Source: Bacteroidales bacterium (GTDB lineage Bacteria; Bacteroidota; Bacteroidia; Bacteroidales; Tenuifilaceae). From it: a stretch of DNA of 27,009 nucleotides. Shown one piece after another: positions 24,264 through 27,009 of the stretch (the first letter of the stretch is position 1; each line of letters opens with the position of its first letter). The notes beneath the pieces were generated by a model. It saw only the letters and a program-made list of their open reading frames with translations, searched no databases and had not been told where the DNA came from. A program made the translations under genes and the position numbers. Location of the stretch: contig DQHR01000085.1 of the NCBI GenBank assembly GCA_003531155.1, positions 20,095 through 47,103 of the forward strand, in the 5' to 3' direction.

Positions 24264-24271
24264 TACTTTTG
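24264..24271 (+). promoter_or_regulatory. Likely -7 promoter box for the DUF4294-thpR pair
   Basis: TACTTTTG matches TAnnTTTG exactly, 64 nt before the DUF4294 start codon. Three TTTG copies (24234-24237, 24238-24241, 24245-24248) lie upstream at 26, 22 and 15 nt, so the -33 element is ambiguous. Confidence 0.5.
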
Positions 24272-24335
24272 CATCAACACTAATAAGAACAACAAAAAAA
24301 ACTTTTATTTCGTTTAAAGGAAAAGATTAAGGAGC

Positions 24336-24935
24336 ATGGGTAAGTTTGCTGCAATATTATCAATAATTATTCTTGTGCCCATTTCTGATTGTTTGGGGCA
24401 ACAAACTGTAATTATTGATGGCTACACAATCCCAGCCATTATTAATTTAAATGGCGAACCTCTTCCAAATTGGGTTATTCCAGAGATTGTTGTTTTTCCA
24501 CAACGAAAATTCAAATCGAAAAAGGATTACCGGCAATACCAAAGAATGATACGAAATCTAAAAATAGTTTATCCATATGCACGAATTGCCCGTATTAAGC
24601 TAATGGACATGAACTATCAACTTACTCAGCTCCATACCAAGAAAGAAAAGGAGAAGTATATAAATCAGGTTGAGAAGGAGATTAGGGATGAATTTGAAAA
24701 GAAACTAATGGGACTTAGCATTTCGCAAGGGAAAATGTTAATAAAACTTATAGATAGGGAAACAGGAGAAACATCATATCAGCTTCTGAAAGAGTTAAAA
24801 GGAGGATTCTCTGCTGGTTTTTGGCAAGCTGTTGCACGCATATTTGGCTCAAATCTTAAATCAGAATTTGACGAAGAGGGTGAGGATAAAATTCTTAATG
24901 AACTAATAATGCTTTACGAACACCAACAACTGTAA
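24336..24935 (+). CDS. DUF4294-domain exported protein
   Basis: A 199-residue protein of a conserved Bacteroidota family without known function. Residues 1-21 form a signal peptide (hydrophobic to about residue 18, likely cleavage near CLGQ), so it is probably periplasmic or lipid-associated. The body is helical and basic, with family segments RNLKIVYPYARIARIKL (about 73-89), LSISQGKMLIKLIDRETGETSY, and GGFSAGFWQAVARIFGSNLKSEFD followed by a final amphipathic helix. No catalytic residues are recognisable. It is followed 31 bp later by thpR on the same strand. The promoter is shared divergently with the RDD gene. Confidence 0.88.
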   Translation: MGKFAAILSIIILVPISDCLGQQTVIIDGYTIPAIINLNGEPLPNWVIPEIVVFPQRKFKSKKDYRQYQRMIRNLKIVYPYARIARIKLMDMNYQLTQLHTKKEKEKYINQVEKEIRDEFEKKLMGLSISQGKMLIKLIDRETGETSYQLLKELKGGFSAGFWQAVARIFGSNLKSEFDEEGEDKILNELIMLYEHQQL

Positions 24936-24966
24936 TTAACTCAAAAGACAAAAATCAAATATTTTA

Positions 24967-25536
24967 GTGGAAAACCTAAGAACCTTCGTTGCAATCGATG
25001 TGAGAGTTGAGCCATCGCTTAAAAGCAAGTGGGAGGAATTGAAACAGTTGCTTCATAACGATTCTGTTAAATGGGTTAACGAACATACCATTCATCTTAC
25101 CCTATTGTTCTTAGGAGAAACAACTCCTTTGCAGGTTAAAGGTGTGTCTCAAGCATTAGAGAAAACACTAAAAAACATTTCAGGGTTTAAAATCAGCATC
25201 TCAGGTTTAGGGTTGTTTGGTAATCCAAATAATCCCAAAGTCATTTGGACAGGAATATCTGAATCACAATCATTATATCAGCTAAAAGAAAAAGTCGATA
25301 TTGCATTATCACCACTAGGATTTGAGTACCCACAAAGCAAATTTTCACCACATCTTACATTAGGTAGGATTAAGCATATTAAATCAGCTAATGAACTTAA
25401 TTGCTTTATAAAAAGCCATAAGTCATTACATTTTTATGATGTTGAAGTTAATAAAGTGATTTTCTACCAAAGTATATTAAGCCCAAACGGACCTATCTAC
25501 AAGCCTCTGAATGAACTTAAACTCCTTTCCCTTTAA
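24967..25536 (+). CDS. thpR: RNA 2',3'-cyclic phosphodiesterase (2H family, 2'-5' RNA ligase-like)
   Basis: 2H phosphoesterase that opens 2',3'-cyclic phosphates on RNA ends. The substrate in cells is unclear. The two catalytic HxTx motifs are H43-L-T45-L in IHLTLLFLGE and H129-L-T131-L in SPHLTLGRIK. The start is GTG at 24967, giving MENLRTFVAID, which aligns with the usual (K/R)xFVAI beginning of the family, and 189 residues is typical. The 3' end overlaps the converging sugar-phosphate transferase gene by 20 bp. Upstream is the DUF4294 gene. Confidence 0.92.
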   Translation: MENLRTFVAIDVRVEPSLKSKWEELKQLLHNDSVKWVNEHTIHLTLLFLGETTPLQVKGVSQALEKTLKNISGFKISISGLGLFGNPNNPKVIWTGISESQSLYQLKEKVDIALSPLGFEYPQSKFSPHLTLGRIKHIKSANELNCFIKSHKSLHFYDVEVNKVIFYQSILSPNGPIYKPLNELKLLSL

Positions 25537-26929
25537 ATACGGTAATTAAGGTGTAGATGATAATTTTAAGGTCAACAATGATCGACATATTATCAATATA
25601 GAGTAAATCGTACTTTAAGCGCTCAACCATTTGCTCCACATTTTCGGCATAGCCGAATTTAACTTGACCCCAAGATGTAATACCAGGTTTAACCTTTTGA
25701 AGATGTACATAGTGCGGGGCAATCTTAACAATCTGATCCACATAAAACTGCCTTTCTGGCCTAGGTCCAACAAGCGACATTTCGCCAAAAATTACATTCA
25801 CAAAATTTGGAATCTCATCAATTCGGGTTTTACGCATAAATCGGCCAAGCCGAGTAACTCGACTATCAGCTTTACTCGATAGTGCTGGTCCAGAACTCTC
25901 CGCATCAACGAACATTGAACGAAACTTATATAACATAAAAGGTTTACCATATTGTCCAATTCTCTCTTGCCTATGAATTATTGGACCCTTAGACGATACC
26001 TTAATAAGAACAGCAATTACTATTATAAGTGGAAGGAGCACAATCAACGAAATTAACGCAATTGTAATATCCATAAACTGCTTGACTTTTACTTGCCATG
26101 GAGGCATCAATTCGAAAGAAACCCTAAAAAGAGGGGCGCTAAATATCTCAGACATCTTTACCCTTCCAGTAAGGTAATCGTAAAGGCTAGGAATAGCTTT
26201 TATTATAATCTCAATTGCAAGCAGCTCGTTAATAAGCTTAAGCATGCTTTTGTTGTCAGTATTCTCAACAGCAATTAGCACCTCTTCAATCTTATTGTCA
26301 TTAATAACTTTTGCTATTGATTTAGCATCTCCTAAGCGAGGCAATATCCCCTCCAAATAATTTGAACCATTCGCACTATACTCTATATACCCCAAAATCA
26401 TATATCCCTGCGATTTAACTTGTGCCTGTAGCTCATTATAAAGTTCAAGGGCTTTTTCACCTTCACCAATTATTAAAGTTGGATATCCGTATTTGCGTGA
26501 GTGTATTTTATGTATTGTAATTGAAGTTATTATTAGTCTTGTAATGTAGGTAAATGAAAATACAAGAAAAAAGAGATAATAAAACAACCTAAAATAGTAA
26601 GCTGAAGGTTGGTTTAAATCGTGATAAAGTAGTACAAAGAAAACTATCAAAGTTCCTGTTAATGTAATCCCAATAGAACTACCTAACTCCTTAATACGCG
26701 ATCTACGAAACACATCATTATAAAACCCAGCCAAACTAAAAAGAATGAGCCAAAAGCATGCGAATAGAGCAAGTCTAATGAAAAACTTTACAGGAGATTC
26801 TGGAGCAAATTGAACAATAGCAACACCTTGAGTTAACTTACTTCTATATGTAACAAATAAAAACCAAGCACAAATAACCCCGATGGAGTCAAAAAATACA
26901 TATTTGGAAACCTGCCACCTCCTGTTCAC
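25517..26929 (-). CDS. Polyprenyl-phosphate glycosyl-1-phosphate transferase (WcaJ/WbaP type)
   Basis: Integral membrane enzyme that starts capsule, exopolysaccharide or O-antigen repeat units by moving a sugar-1-phosphate, often glucose, from a nucleotide sugar to undecaprenyl phosphate. Residues about 10-140 contain four hydrophobic helices. A CoA-binding-like Rossmann domain (about 145-265, YPTLIIGEGEKALELYNEL) follows. The catalytic C-terminus starts with a re-entrant helix (KQFMDITIALISLIVLLPLI) and has the motifs HRQERIGQYGKPFMLYKFRSM, RKTRIDEIPNFVNV and MSLVGPRPE. It starts at GTG 26929; the frame meets a stop five codons upstream. At 470 residues it is full length. Partner glycosyltransferases are not in the window, although the family-2 enzyme 11 kb away could be related. 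Confidence 0.95.
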   Translation of the reverse strand: MNRRWQVSKYVFFDSIGVICAWFLFVTYRSKLTQGVAIVQFAPESPVKFFIRLALFACFWLILFSLAGFYNDVFRRSRIKELGSSIGITLTGTLIVFFVLLYHDLNQPSAYYFRLFYYLFFLVFSFTYITRLIITSITIHKIHSRKYGYPTLIIGEGEKALELYNELQAQVKSQGYMILGYIEYSANGSNYLEGILPRLGDAKSIAKVINDNKIEEVLIAVENTDNKSMLKLINELLAIEIIIKAIPSLYDYLTGRVKMSEIFSAPLFRVSFELMPPWQVKVKQFMDITIALISLIVLLPLIIVIAVLIKVSSKGPIIHRQERIGQYGKPFMLYKFRSMFVDAESSGPALSSKADSRVTRLGRFMRKTRIDEIPNFVNVIFGEMSLVGPRPERQFYVDQIVKIAPHYVHLQKVKPGITSWGQVKFGYAENVEQMVERLKYDLLYIDNMSIIVDLKIIIYTLITVFKGKGV

Positions 26930-27009
26930 TTCACAATAATTTTAGGGGTTCTAAATTAAGGAAAATATACAGATTCCAAAAATTATCAGGTTCAAGTCTG
27001 AGGAACTAA

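Noticed and set aside
26961..26980. Promoter-like elements upstream of the sugar-phosphate transferase at the right edge
   Set aside because: The -7 match is imperfect and the TTTG is only about 8 nt away, so the spacing is wrong.
1..27009. CRISPR, tRNA/rRNA, insertion sequence, prophage or defence system
   Set aside because: I saw no regularly spaced direct repeats with spacers, no cloverleaf-like sequence, no transposase or integrase, and no known defence domains. The gene content is conserved housekeeping and envelope genes.

Overview
This is an AT-rich chromosomal window that looks like core genome of a Bacteroidota bacterium, probably of the order Bacteroidales/Marinilabiliales. Four things point there: a MurF-alanine racemase fusion, a type IX secretion (T9SS) sorting domain, an outer-membrane beta-barrel protein of a type common in the phylum, and repeated matches to the Bacteroidota -7 promoter element TAnnTTTG just upstream of genes that lack Shine-Dalgarno sequences. 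A futalosine-route menaquinone gene (mqnE) suggests respiratory or anaerobic metabolism. I see no tRNA, rRNA, CRISPR array, transposase, integrase or phage gene.

Left part (1-8.4 kb). The window opens inside murF-alr, whose true start lies off the left edge. An AT-rich gap of about 440 bp follows, then a small possible sensor-like protein of unknown function. It converges on a membrane-anchored SpoIIE-type phosphatase, which is followed on the minus strand by a Crp/Fnr regulator, glutamine-dependent NAD synthetase (nadE) and an outer-membrane beta-barrel protein.

Middle (8.5-16.6 kb). ispE (plus strand) meets a minus-strand pair, a 77-residue biotin carrier and a carboxyltransferase, at a clear bidirectional terminator. 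Next come lptG-like and tgt, overlapping by 4 bp on the minus strand. The divergent plus-strand run is a family-2 glycosyltransferase, an ECF sigma factor overlapping it by 10 bp, rsmG and the small gene rpmH, which ends at a good terminator.

Right part (16.6-27 kb). mqnE starts immediately after a perfect palindrome. It is followed by a cell-envelope run: PASTA protein, T9SS-sorted secreted protein and RluD-type pseudouridine synthase, joined by two 4-bp overlaps, then D-Ala-D-Ala ligase from its own likely promoter. A terminator separates this from two tandem CDGSH iron-sulfur genes and an RDD membrane protein on the minus strand. The window ends with a DUF4294 protein, the RNA 2',3'-cyclic phosphodiesterase ThpR, and a polyprenyl-phosphate sugar-1-phosphate transferase converging on thpR.

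Peptidoglycan precursor synthesis recurs (MurF-Alr makes D-Ala and ligates D-Ala-D-Ala; Ddl makes D-Ala-D-Ala; the PASTA protein probably binds peptidoglycan). I found no convincing wholly new system. The points most worth a second look are the palindrome on the mqnE promoter, the tandem CDGSH pair, the carboxyltransferase with a minimal biotin carrier and no other partner subunit, the zinc-ligand-less TGT, and the uncharacterised protein facing the SpoIIE phosphatase.
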